From contig NZ_CP050192.1 of NCBI RefSeq assembly GCF_011694515.1, positions 4,169,064 to 4,233,063 of the forward strand: a DNA stretch of 64,000 nucleotides, read 5' to 3'. The notes beneath the pieces were generated by a model. That model saw only the letters and a list, made by a program, of their open reading frames with translations, was not told where the DNA came from and did not search any database. Positions 37,058 through 45,701 of the stretch are shown piece by piece. Numbering within the stretch: position 1 is the first letter of the stretch; each line of letters begins with the position of its first letter. This DNA comes from Mycobacterium sp. DL592 (lineage in GTDB: Bacteria; Actinomycetota; Actinomycetes; Mycobacteriales; Mycobacteriaceae). Position numbers and translations under genes: made by a program.

Positions 37058-38515
37058 GTGAATCTCCAGGAATTTGTCAAAATTCTTCGAGCGCGCTGGA
37101 TTACAGTCACCGCAGCCCTGACGGCCGCCCTACTGGCGGCGGTCGCTGTCACTCTGCTGACCACACCGCTCTACCAGGCGTCGACACGGCTGTTCGTCTC
37201 GACAGCGGCGGGCGATTCCTTGGCAGACGCCTATCAGGGCACCCTGTTCTCCCAAGAGCGCGTGTTGTCGTACACGCAGCTTCTGAAGGGTGAGACCCTG
37301 GCCAAACGCACGATCGACAAGCTCGGCCTCGATATGAGACCCTCCGCACTGACCAAACAGATCACAGCCTCTGCCAAGCAGGACACGGTGCTCATCGATG
37401 TCCAGGTACTCGACGCCTCGCCCGTCCGGGCCCGCGACATCGCAAACGCGTTGTCCGACGAGTTCGTGAAAATGGTTCGAGAACTCGAGACGCCCCCAGA
37501 CGGCTCGAAGCCCGACGCACGGGTGATCGTCGAACAACGCGCGACGATTCCCGAATCACCCGTCGTGCCCAAGACCAGCCGCAACATCGCGTTGGGGTTG
37601 GTCGCCGGTGTGTTGTTGGGCGTGGGCCTGGCGGTCCTCCGAGATCGACTGGACAACACCGTCAACGACCGTGAGACGGTCGAGGACATTACGGGCGTCG
37701 TGCTGGTCGGCAACATCCCGGCTGACAAGGAACGGCGTAAGGACGCGGCGATCGCGTTCGACAAAGAGAGTTCGGGTATCTCGGAGGCCTTCCGCAAGCT
37801 TCGGACCAATCTGCAGTTCCTCGCCGTCGACGACCCGCCCCGGGCGATCCTCGTTGCCAGCTCGCTGCCGAATGAAGGGAAATCCACAACAGCGATCAAC
37901 CTGGCACTCGTACTGGCCGAAGCCGGGCACACGGTCGTTCTGGTCGATGGCGACATGCGCAGGCCGATGCTGGACAAATACCTGAACCTCGTTGGCACAG
38001 CGGGCTTCAGCACTGTCCTCAGCGGCGCAGCATCACTCAGCGACGTCCTGCAGAAGACCCGGTTCCCCGGCCTGACGGTGCTGGCTTCCGGCGCGATTCC
38101 GCCGAATCCGAGCGAATTGCTCGCATCCCAGGCCGCCAAGCGGATCGTGGGCGAACTGCGCGAGCAATTCGACTACGTCATTGTGGATTCCTCCCCCCTG
38201 CTGGCCGTCACAGATGCGGCCGTCCTGTCCACCAGTGTCGACGGCGTGCTGGTGATGGTGCGGTTCGGAACGACGAAACGCGAACAGCTCGCGCATGCGA
38301 TCAGGAACCTCACCGGCGTGGGCGCGTCCATCCTCGGAGCTGTGTTCACCATGACCGCAGCACGTGGCACAACCTCGTACAGCTATAACTACAACTACAG
38401 CTATGGCAGCGATGGCGCGTCGCTGAACGGTTCATCGGCCACCACGAGCGGATCCGCCGAGGACTCCTCCGATGTGCCGGCCACATCCGAGAAAGAGGCC
38501 GTCGAGCCGGTGTGA
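37058..38515 (+). CDS. Wzz-type chain-length protein fused to bacterial tyrosine kinase, module copy 2
   Basis: A 485-residue paralogue of the protein at 10822. Wzz domain with two membrane helices (about 14-34 and 177-195). The BY-kinase domain has Walker A SSLPNEGKSTT (Lys275, the same position as in copy 1), Walker A' [11 protein letters not shown] and Walker B YVIVDSSPLL. The C-terminus is Tyr-rich (about 441-451, SYSYNYNYSYG) then Ser/Glu-rich. The GTG at 37058 is preceded by GGGAAGGGGAACGCA. Two such kinases, each with its own DUF4012 and small secreted protein, suggest two polysaccharides or two lengths of one. Confidence 0.93.
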   Translation: MNLQEFVKILRARWITVTAALTAALLAAVAVTLLTTPLYQASTRLFVSTAAGDSLADAYQGTLFSQERVLSYTQLLKGETLAKRTIDKLGLDMRPSALTKQITASAKQDTVLIDVQVLDASPVRARDIANALSDEFVKMVRELETPPDGSKPDARVIVEQRATIPESPVVPKTSRNIALGLVAGVLLGVGLAVLRDRLDNTVNDRETVEDITGVVLVGNIPADKERRKDAAIAFDKESSGISEAFRKLRTNLQFLAVDDPPRAILVASSLPNEGKSTTAINLALVLAEAGHTVVLVDGDMRRPMLDKYLNLVGTAGFSTVLSGAASLSDVLQKTRFPGLTVLASGAIPPNPSELLASQAAKRIVGELREQFDYVIVDSSPLLAVTDAAVLSTSVDGVLVMVRFGTTKREQLAHAIRNLTGVGASILGAVFTMTAARGTTSYSYNYNYSYGSDGASLNGSSATTSGSAEDSSDVPATSEKEAVEPV

Positions 38516-38679
38516 TCGATTCTCCTCGCTGCCAAGTTGGCGTTGACTACCTCTTCGCCGACCTGAGCTGCATCCCGACAGTCGCGAATCTAGTTCGCTG
38601 CCAAGGGATCCCGGGCAGAACCGACGCCCGCTATATGCTCGGCTCCCTGCTCACCTCACCAACGGAACTCGATCATCTC

Positions 38680-38708
38680 GATACCGACTTAGGTTGATCA
38701 TCGGTATC
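38680..38708. terminator. hairpin between convergent kinase and flippase genes
   Basis: GATACCGA (38680-38687) and TCGGTATC (38701-38708) form a perfect 8-bp stem with a 13-base loop. It lies in the 265-base gap between the ends of kinase copy 2 (+) and flippase copy 2 (-), where a bidirectional terminator would be expected. Confidence 0.5.
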
Positions 38709-38780
38709 AAGGTCGTCAGGTAGACGCGATGCCAGCCGCGTCCCCGCGTTGCGACTCAATTGATTTGGTCCGCCCATGGT

Positions 38781-40268
38781 CTAGGTCTTGCCGAGTCCCC
38801 GCAATCGCGCGACAGCGGGGCCAACGTTCTCGCGCAACATCTCTCGGGCGAGCCTGTTCGCCAAGATGAGTATCGCGTAGACGGCGGAGACCACAATGAA
38901 ACCGAGCACCAACAGGATGAACACGTTAATGTTCGGTCCCGCAACCGCGACGAGACCCCATCCAGCGAGGCCGGCGACCAGACCACTCAGCAACACATGA
39001 ACGCCTGATCGAAGGAAAATGCGCACTGGCATCGAGTCGCATCTCCTCAGCCACGCTAGGTTAATAAACCACGATATCGCCAACCCGGTCGTAAATCCCC
39101 AGGCAACGCCCGCCAAGCCAGCCAAAGATCCAACGACTATGCACAGCACCAAAATCGATCTCGTGACCAAACCGGCATAGAACAACTGGCGTGCATTTCC
39201 TGAGGCCAGAAAGGCCCAGAATACAATGTAGCTCATGACCTGGACCGCTCCGCCGATCGATAGAATTGACAACAGCGGTGCAGACTTACTCCAAGTCGGT
39301 CCGAGCACCACCTCAACGATAGGGTGCGCGAGAGCCGCGGCAAGCGAGAACATTGCCGTCAGCGCCACCGATATGGCAACCTGGGCCTTCAGCAGCAAAG
39401 GATAGAAGTCACCACCGGCGTGACGTCGGCGGGACAGTAAGGGAAGCGCGACATTCGTAAGTGGCGCCAACAGCTGATTGGCAGGCACGGTGAACATTTG
39501 GAACGCCCGATTGTAAATACCCAGCGCGCTCGCCCCCCAGCGAGTACCAATCAGATACGAGTCCGTGTTGTAAGCGAAGAAATTGAGCAGTTGAGTTAAG
39601 CCAGAATGAATGCCAAACAGGTATAGGGCTTTCATGCCGGACTCGCGCCTCGGCAATCCCGGCCACCACCCGCTGACCACGACTCGCATTATCAGCAGCG
39701 CTACATAAATTGTCAGCATTTGAATGACTAAGGACCAATATGCGGCTCCCGCCACAGCGGCAACCAAACCCGCAGCCAAGCCGATCACCTGTGACAACGC
39801 ATCGGTGGCCGTCAATGCCATAAACCTCAAGTCGCGTGCGAGCCGCACCTGAAACTGCGTTTGAAGTGCGTTGATTGAGAATGACAGCGCGATCCAAGGT
39901 GCGACGGCTCGCAACGTGGGTTCGCTGTACATCGCCGCTACAGCCGGAGCCGCAGCGGTCAGGCTCACCGACATCACAAGACCAATAAATGTATTGCTCC
40001 AGAACAGGTTGCTCGCTTGCCCGTGGGTGAGCTTCGGCGTTTGAATTGCCGCTTGCAGTAGACCAAAGTCCCGAATTGTTTCGCCGAGCATGAGGAATAC
40101 CGCCAACATGGCGATAAGACCAATGTCACGCGGGCTCAATAGGTGTGAGAACGCAACCAGACCGACAAACTGAACGATGCCTTTGATCAGCTGGCCTGCT
40201 ACCGTGATTGCGCCGGCAGTCTTGGCTGATGTGGATGGCGGCTCGTCCACAGATTTGTCCACCGTCAA
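38781..40268 (-). CDS. Wzx-like polysaccharide flippase, copy 2
   Basis: A 495-residue MOP-superfamily flippase with about 14 hydrophobic helices. The N-terminus AGAITVAGQLIKGIVQFVGL and LLSPRDIGLIAMLAVFLMLG, and later FFAYNTDSYLIGTRWGASALG, match the WzxC/lipopolysaccharide-exporter group, a different subfamily from the flippase at 23820. TTG start at 40268, five bases after the Wzy-like stop, with GAGG upstream. It is cotranscribed with the Wzy-like gene. Confidence 0.9.
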   Translation of the reverse strand: MTVDKSVDEPPSTSAKTAGAITVAGQLIKGIVQFVGLVAFSHLLSPRDIGLIAMLAVFLMLGETIRDFGLLQAAIQTPKLTHGQASNLFWSNTFIGLVMSVSLTAAAPAVAAMYSEPTLRAVAPWIALSFSINALQTQFQVRLARDLRFMALTATDALSQVIGLAAGLVAAVAGAAYWSLVIQMLTIYVALLIMRVVVSGWWPGLPRRESGMKALYLFGIHSGLTQLLNFFAYNTDSYLIGTRWGASALGIYNRAFQMFTVPANQLLAPLTNVALPLLSRRRHAGGDFYPLLLKAQVAISVALTAMFSLAAALAHPIVEVVLGPTWSKSAPLLSILSIGGAVQVMSYIVFWAFLASGNARQLFYAGLVTRSILVLCIVVGSLAGLAGVAWGFTTGLAISWFINLAWLRRCDSMPVRIFLRSGVHVLLSGLVAGLAGWGLVAVAGPNINVFILLVLGFIVVSAVYAILILANRLAREMLRENVGPAVARLRGLGKT

Positions 40269-40272
40269 AGCC

Positions 40273-41616
40273 TCAAGTCCGAGCAGTCGAGGTGTCAGCT
40301 AAGGCTTCGCTATTTATATGCGGCGGTTGGGCCCGATTAAAGAAATTGTTGTTCGCGGCGAGGAAACCAAAACCCATGAACCACAAGGGAAGCGCCTCTG
40401 TAGCGATCATTCCCCAGCCGGTCCATGCAATCAGCAACAACCCCGGAAATATCGACAACAGTGCGGCTGTCTGCACCTCGAGGCCGAGGTGAGGTCTGAT
40501 TCTGCTGATCCGAACCACGATGGTCAAGACTATCGGCACGAATAAAAGGATCGCCAGCGGGATTCCTAGTTCAGCAGCGGGATACAAGAACGAGTTATGG
40601 ACGGGAAATCCAGCTGCGGCAAGTCGGTCGTAGCGGCCAACTACGTCAGTGTAGAAATTCGGGCCCGTGCCGGTAAAAGGGGCGCTTTCGATTTGGCCCA
40701 ATCCGGTCTGCAGAAGCCGGTCACGGTATCCACCACCGGGGTCGGCCCGCTGCCTGTCCTGCAAAGCTCCGATGAGGCCGCCGTTCAGGACAATGAGCCC
40801 AATCGAGACGGCAAGGACGCCTAGTCTTGCTGCAATGGAGGAAGCCCTACCGCTGAGAAGCACCCACAGCACGATCGCGATCCCGATGGCGAGGATGTTC
40901 GCCCGCGAGAGGGTGAAGAGAGTCGCAAGAGAACCGAAGGCCACGGCAGTGTAGGTCAATCGTCGAGTGAGTGGTCGACGGCACGTCGACAGCGGCAGCA
41001 GAAAGCAAAGAAGTAGAAACACTGTCTTTCCGAGGATTGCGGGATGGCTGAAGAGACCCACCATCCGGCCCTCAGACGTGATCCAATTCTCGGTGTCGGG
41101 GCCACCCGCTCGGAGCAACATCACTCCCCGGGACTGCGCGACTGTAAAGACAAGCTGAAGGAAACAGACCGCAGCGCAGACCGAGGCCAGTAGCAGAGCA
41201 GATTTCTCAGTGAGGTTCTCGCTGAGCCAACGGCCTACAGCGAAAGCGACGATCGCCGTCACATACAGCTTGAGACCAGACCACTGCGCGGGGGTGCCAC
41301 CCCACACGGTTATCTCCAGCACTAGGGCCGGCAGCCCGAAAGCCGCTAAGAGCCAACCGATTCTCAGACGCCCCCCGCCTGCCCATACGGCAAGCACGGC
41401 ACCTAACAGCAATGCATCGCCAAGCCAGACTACGGGCGTTGAGGGAGCAATACCTGTATGCCTCGTTTGCGAACCGACAATAATCAACGAGGTCGTGACA
41501 CCACCAAACGTGATCACATAGCCGGCTAAACATGCCACAGCCCAGCCCACATGTGACGCTGCAGCAAAGACGAATATCCCTACTGCTGCAATAATCAGTA
41601 ACTGATTCGTTGACAC
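40273..41616 (-). CDS. Wzy/O-antigen-ligase-like polymerase, copy 2
   Basis: A 447-residue membrane protein with about 11-12 hydrophobic segments. The Wzy_C-type region has GLFSHPAILGKTVFLLLC, FTLSRANILAIGIAI, RDRLLQTGLGQIESAPFTGTGPNF and a conserved VHNSFLYPAAELGIP. It is distinct in sequence from the protein at 17806, so the locus has two different polymerase/ligase candidates. It directly precedes flippase copy 2 on the - strand; the flippase-polymerase pair may serve one glycan. Confidence 0.87.
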   Translation of the reverse strand: MSTNQLLIIAAVGIFVFAAASHVGWAVACLAGYVITFGGVTTSLIIVGSQTRHTGIAPSTPVVWLGDALLLGAVLAVWAGGGRLRIGWLLAAFGLPALVLEITVWGGTPAQWSGLKLYVTAIVAFAVGRWLSENLTEKSALLLASVCAAVCFLQLVFTVAQSRGVMLLRAGGPDTENWITSEGRMVGLFSHPAILGKTVFLLLCFLLPLSTCRRPLTRRLTYTAVAFGSLATLFTLSRANILAIGIAIVLWVLLSGRASSIAARLGVLAVSIGLIVLNGGLIGALQDRQRADPGGGYRDRLLQTGLGQIESAPFTGTGPNFYTDVVGRYDRLAAAGFPVHNSFLYPAAELGIPLAILLFVPIVLTIVVRISRIRPHLGLEVQTAALLSIFPGLLLIAWTGWGMIATEALPLWFMGFGFLAANNNFFNRAQPPHINSEALADTSTART

Positions 41617-41719
41617 AGGTCAGACCAACTATTCTCCGACGCAACTTTTCAGCCATAGCTTATGGCAAAGGAGTGTCCGTCGCCGAGGGGCACAGCCAAA
41701 CTACGATGCGGGAGCTCCG

Positions 41720-43003
41720 ATGACGCACTCGTCCAGTCATGCTGGGACCAAGCCACTAGCGCGGCGGATACAAGATCGGTGCAGGTATTCACTCGACGCC
41801 CGCTTCAATGCCGAACGCTGGCTTGTCAGTTCGCTGAGGCGTGACACCACAATGCCGTCCGGCCTCAGACACGTCGCGCGAAGCCGCCATCGGAGCCACC
41901 TGCTGCTCCCCACGATCGGCATGGGAAACATCGGCGACCAGGCGATGCTTGAGTCCTTCCTGCTCAACACCACTTGGCCGGTGACCCTCCTCGTAGAACA
42001 CGAGGGTGGCCATGACATACCCTCGAAGTTCGCCGGGCGTGTCGAGAAGATCGTTTTACCAGATCTTTTCGCCACCAGACCCTGGGTTCGCAGCAGACTC
42101 CGGCGCCACATCGCGGGCCTCATCGGTGCCCACTCGACATTCTCGGTGATCGGCGCCGACGTGATGGATGGCGGTTACGACGCGGCTCAATCGAGCATCC
42201 GCTTTGGCATGCTCTGTATCGGTAACGCACTTGGAACCCCGAACCGGGTCCTCGGGTTCAGCTGGAATGGCGCGCCGCCCAGCGCAGTCCGGCAGGCACT
42301 CACGCTTTCTCAGCCAGGCTCACTGCTGTGCTCACGCGACCCGCGCTCCCTTGCCCGTCTAGGTCGTGACGGAGGTTTGAACCTGCACCAGACAGCAGAC
42401 GTCGTTTTCGCCATGGACGCGGTCGAACCCTACGCCCCGGCGGCACCCTGGATAGCGGCGCAAGACCGCCGGCGGATCATCATCATGAATGTCAGCGGCC
42501 TGTTGGCGAGTCGGGGGGTCCGAACCGAGCAATACGTGGCCGTAGCACGCCATTTCGTCCGTTCTGGATGCTCGATCATGTTGCTGCCACACGTTATTCG
42601 TCCAGGCGACGACGACCTCGCCGCCTGTGCCGAAGTGGCGAACGAGGCCGGCACCGGTAGTTACGTTCATCTTGTCGAAAATTTGCTGCGGCCCAGCCAG
42701 GTCGCATGGCTCGCCAAGCAATCGTCGGCCGTACTAACTGGGCGAATGCACCTGTCGATTCTTGCACTTAATCAAGGCGTGCCAGCGGCAGTACTGTCCA
42801 CCCAGGGCAAAGTCTCTGGATTGATGGACTTGTTCGAGACGCCTGATATGGCTCTGGAACCGGGGCCGGACCTTGCGAAGGATGCAATGGCTGCTTTGAA
42901 TCAGATCATCGACGATCCTTCGGTACGTCAACGGGTTTCAGCTCGCCTGCCTAAAGTCCGGGAGTTGGCGCTTCTGAATTTCGATGGGCTCGAATCGGAC
43001 TGA
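41720..43003 (+). CDS. polysaccharide pyruvyl transferase family protein
   Basis: A 427-residue protein of the PS_pyruv_trans group. Features are TIGMGNIGDQAMLESFL, GADVMDGGYD, LGFSWNGAPPSAVRQAL, CSRDPRSLARL and a C-terminal LTGRMHLSILALNQGVPAAVLSTQGKVSG, which fits the pyruvyl-transferase active-site pattern (GRxH). It would add a pyruvate ketal from PEP to a sugar, giving the polysaccharide a negative charge. The ATG at 41720 has GGGAG upstream. It is divergent from the polymerase and points toward the LamG-like lipoprotein. Confidence 0.85.
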   Translation: MTHSSSHAGTKPLARRIQDRCRYSLDARFNAERWLVSSLRRDTTMPSGLRHVARSRHRSHLLLPTIGMGNIGDQAMLESFLLNTTWPVTLLVEHEGGHDIPSKFAGRVEKIVLPDLFATRPWVRSRLRRHIAGLIGAHSTFSVIGADVMDGGYDAAQSSIRFGMLCIGNALGTPNRVLGFSWNGAPPSAVRQALTLSQPGSLLCSRDPRSLARLGRDGGLNLHQTADVVFAMDAVEPYAPAAPWIAAQDRRRIIIMNVSGLLASRGVRTEQYVAVARHFVRSGCSIMLLPHVIRPGDDDLAACAEVANEAGTGSYVHLVENLLRPSQVAWLAKQSSAVLTGRMHLSILALNQGVPAAVLSTQGKVSGLMDLFETPDMALEPGPDLAKDAMAALNQIIDDPSVRQRVSARLPKVRELALLNFDGLESD

Positions 43004-43051
43004 TAGCACCAGACCGAGCCTGGCCTGCCTGCAGCCATCCTCATGCCCGAC

Positions 43052-44626
43052 TCAGTCAGCTAAGAGTTCGAGATCAGTAACTCTGGCTGCCGATCCGTCG
43101 CCGCCAGCCGATATGAACCCAATAGCAGTCACCCTATCCGCGGAGATGGGCTCCGTGTTGGCGCCGTCAGCCAGCGCGAGCGCATCGGGTTCCAGGGTGA
43201 CCGGCCGCCACTGTCCGGGCCCCCACGACATCACATGAACGACGGTCTCGGCCTCCGACCAGTTTGAAGCGTTGGCATGCGGTGTCTTCGTGCCATAAGC
43301 CGAGTTGGAAGCCCACCATTTTTCACCCGTGCGGATCAGCACGCGTTGCTGCGCTGATGACGGTAAGGCCGATAGCAGCTTGAAGCGCAACCGCTTGACC
43401 TGAGAGGCCGAAAGTCCAGTCAGCGGAATCCAGGTCGCGCCGATCGCCGGATTCGCCTTCCGCAAGAACGCCTTGTCTGAATCCGCCGGTCGCGAAGCAC
43501 GGTAGTCGTCCTCGATCCCTGCAGAAACGTCTGCACTCAGCGTCCCCGCTACCGCAGTCCAACCGATCTCGCGCAAAGGATGCGGACCAGGAGACGTCAC
43601 CTCGAACGAGAACATCGTAATCGGCTCGCCCGGTCTCAAAGTTCCCAGCCGGATAGCCATGATTTCGTCAGCCGTCAGCGCACGGTTGAAGACTGCCACA
43701 CCGCCCAGTTTGCCGTCGGTGAAGTTCACCCCGTGAAAATCCGGCGGCTCGCCGCTAACCGCGGCACCAATCGAGAAGCGCTTAGTGGTAGGTGAATTAT
43801 TTATCGGCTTCCCGAGAAAAAACGGGTTTCGGTCAACTGTTTGGTGCAATGAGTAACCGGGTTCATCCGGCGCAGGCTCGGCGACTGCCTTCCATACGTC
43901 GGACAGTCCGTCAACGTAAGCGGTGATGGTCTCACCGTCATAGGTGAAAGCCTCCATATGCCACTGGCCCTGACCCACTCCGGTGAAATACTTTCGCGCG
44001 CTTGCTGCGTAGTCCCTGTTATACGGGTACCCAGGACTTGGACCGTCCTGTGCGCCGATATGGGGCGTGTAGTGGCCGTGTGACCAGCCGATGTAGCGGA
44101 TCGCATCGAAGTAGGATGCGTACTGGCGCGCCGAGTCGGGACCTCCCTCACAGTGCGACCCTGCTCGGCACGCTGTGCCGTTGAAGTTATCGTCGTGGTT
44201 ATCAGCGGTGTCCTTGACCCAGTTCACGACTGACACCTGGTTACCACTCTTGGTTACGTCCAGAGCTCCGATGTCACCGTCTTTCACGAAGACGGTTTCG
44301 CCGTCGAGCACCAAAGACGGCCCGAACGGCCCCCTGTCGGCTGCATCCTTGACAACCGTCTTGGTGCCACGCGCCGTCAGAGTTAGCAGCTCGGCCCCAT
44401 GGACGGCTGTGACAGTCTTTCCTCCCTCCTGATCGTCTTGGAAATCCCACACCGCCACAAGGCCATCGGGCCACGGGAAACTTGATGCGCCCGCGGATTG
44501 TCGCTTTGCAGTAGACGCCGTACATGCCCCCACAAGAGGAATCCCCGCGGTAGCGCCCACCGCGAACAGACCAAATGTCCCTAGGGCTTTGCGGCGTGAG
44601 AACAAGCCATCAGATCCAGCTGTCAT
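43052..44626 (-). CDS. Tat-exported lipoprotein with LamG/concanavalin-like fold, copy 1
   Basis: A 524-residue secreted protein. The N-terminus GLFSRRKALGTFG is a twin-arginine motif followed by a hydrophobic stretch and a lipobox (LVGAC, Cys near 35), so it should be a Tat lipoprotein on the outer face of the membrane. The first half (about 50-330) has a jelly-roll pattern typical of LamG/laminin-like modules: LVAVWDFQDDQEGG, FGPSLVLDGETVFVKDG, YTPHIGAQDGP, GQWHMEAFTYDGETITAYVDG and LGGVAVFNRALTADEIMAIRLG. The second half is another beta-rich part. Related to the protein at 46928. May bind or trim the polysaccharide. No catalytic residue is recognisable. Confidence 0.82.
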   Translation of the reverse strand: MTAGSDGLFSRRKALGTFGLFAVGATAGIPLVGACTASTAKRQSAGASSFPWPDGLVAVWDFQDDQEGGKTVTAVHGAELLTLTARGTKTVVKDAADRGPFGPSLVLDGETVFVKDGDIGALDVTKSGNQVSVVNWVKDTADNHDDNFNGTACRAGSHCEGGPDSARQYASYFDAIRYIGWSHGHYTPHIGAQDGPSPGYPYNRDYAASARKYFTGVGQGQWHMEAFTYDGETITAYVDGLSDVWKAVAEPAPDEPGYSLHQTVDRNPFFLGKPINNSPTTKRFSIGAAVSGEPPDFHGVNFTDGKLGGVAVFNRALTADEIMAIRLGTLRPGEPITMFSFEVTSPGPHPLREIGWTAVAGTLSADVSAGIEDDYRASRPADSDKAFLRKANPAIGATWIPLTGLSASQVKRLRFKLLSALPSSAQQRVLIRTGEKWWASNSAYGTKTPHANASNWSEAETVVHVMSWGPGQWRPVTLEPDALALADGANTEPISADRVTAIGFISAGGDGSAARVTDLELLAD

Positions 44627-44759
44627 TCATTAGCTCCGGCGCTGGCCCACACGGTCACGCGTGTAGGTTACTGCAGGTTTGCTGAGGTTGCCGCTTCCTC
44701 TTCGACGTTCTGGATTGTCGATCCAGTGAGTGCTCATCGCCACCACGCTACGTAACGGT

Positions 44760-45701
44760 CTAGCTGGGAACTCGCTGTGTCCCCAGGAACCCGTCGAGGG
44801 TTCCTCGAATAGCATGGCGCACCTTTGACAATCGGCCCTCTCGCTCTCGTATGGCGTGCGCGATCGGACGGAAGCATTCGACGCCACGGCGTCCCCCCAC
44901 AACCTGCCATCGTGAAAGGCCGATATCGCCCGCAAAGGTGAACCGATTCCGAGTTGACCAGTAGTAGAAGCTCCGGCTCTTCCCGTACCCGGACGATGCG
45001 CCAACCGCATGCCACAAATGCGCGGCCGGTACAACACCAAGACGTCGGCCCGTCCCCCTTGCCTGCCACGAGAAGTACGCATCCTCCCAGTACATGAAAT
45101 AGCCCCGGCGAAACCCCCCCAAGTCGTGGAAGGTGTCTGCCCGCATCATCGGAGCTGCCCCAGTTACGAACCCGGTCTCGAATGGCTCGCGTCCCGCCTC
45201 ACCCAGACTCGATCCGTAAAGTTGGTGGGTCACACGCAGCTGTCGAACGTTGATGTCGCCGCCGCAGTACCAAATCCACCGATCCTCATCACCGTCTCCG
45301 CTGAAGATCAACGGTGACACAACGTCGAACCGACCGCTGTCGAGTTCCGCTTCGAGTTCGCCCAAGCATCCGGGCTCGAGCCGAGTGTCGGGGTTCAGTA
45401 GCCAAACGACGTGCGAAGGTTGTATATCGTTACGGCTCGCAAGGCAATTGATGCCCTCTCCGAATCCAACGTTGCGGTCACTCACGTCAAGGGTGGTTCC
45501 ATGCACGCCGTCGGTAGCCTGCTGGAGCATCCGCAGATTCTCAGGTTCTGACGAATTGTCGAGAATATGGATGAAGACGCGGCGCCCACGAGGCGTGATG
45601 CGGGGAAACTCCCTCACAAGACGTGAGGTTAAGTCGGGTGTGTTGTAGTGAACGGTCAGAACGTGTAGAGCCTCGTCGGGATCGAAAGTCATGCGAATCA
45701 C
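44760..45701 (-). CDS. glycosyltransferase family 2 (rhamnosyltransferase-like)
   Basis: A 313-residue GT-A fold enzyme. N-terminal VLTVHYNTPDLTSRLV, HILDNSSEPENL, the NVGFGEGINCL block and VVWLLNPDTRLEPGCL (the acidic metal-binding site) match GT2 rhamnosyl- and galactofuranosyl-type transferases. The block ETGFVTGAAPMMRADTFHDLGGF and FFMYWEDAYFSWQARGTG (here GYFMYWED) is the acceptor-side EDxxxxxR-type signature. GTG at 45701 overlaps the next gene's stop by four bases. In the - strand set with the glycosyltransferase at 45698. Confidence 0.88.
   Translation of the reverse strand: MIRMTFDPDEALHVLTVHYNTPDLTSRLVREFPRITPRGRRVFIHILDNSSEPENLRMLQQATDGVHGTTLDVSDRNVGFGEGINCLASRNDIQPSHVVWLLNPDTRLEPGCLGELEAELDSGRFDVVSPLIFSGDGDEDRWIWYCGGDINVRQLRVTHQLYGSSLGEAGREPFETGFVTGAAPMMRADTFHDLGGFRRGYFMYWEDAYFSWQARGTGRRLGVVPAAHLWHAVGASSGYGKSRSFYYWSTRNRFTFAGDIGLSRWQVVGGRRGVECFRPIAHAIREREGRLSKVRHAIRGTLDGFLGTQRVPS

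Larger units (their letters stand above)
34467..38515 (+). repeat. copy 2 of the duplicated three-gene module
   Basis: Same gene order, strand and close spacing as 8134-12282: small secreted protein, DUF4012 protein, Wzz-kinase. The copies are direct repeats about 26.3 kb apart. Proteins are similar end to end, but the small-protein gene and the spacers have diverged most. The context before the DUF4012 start (TACTGAGTGGGT) is shared. Confidence 0.85.
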
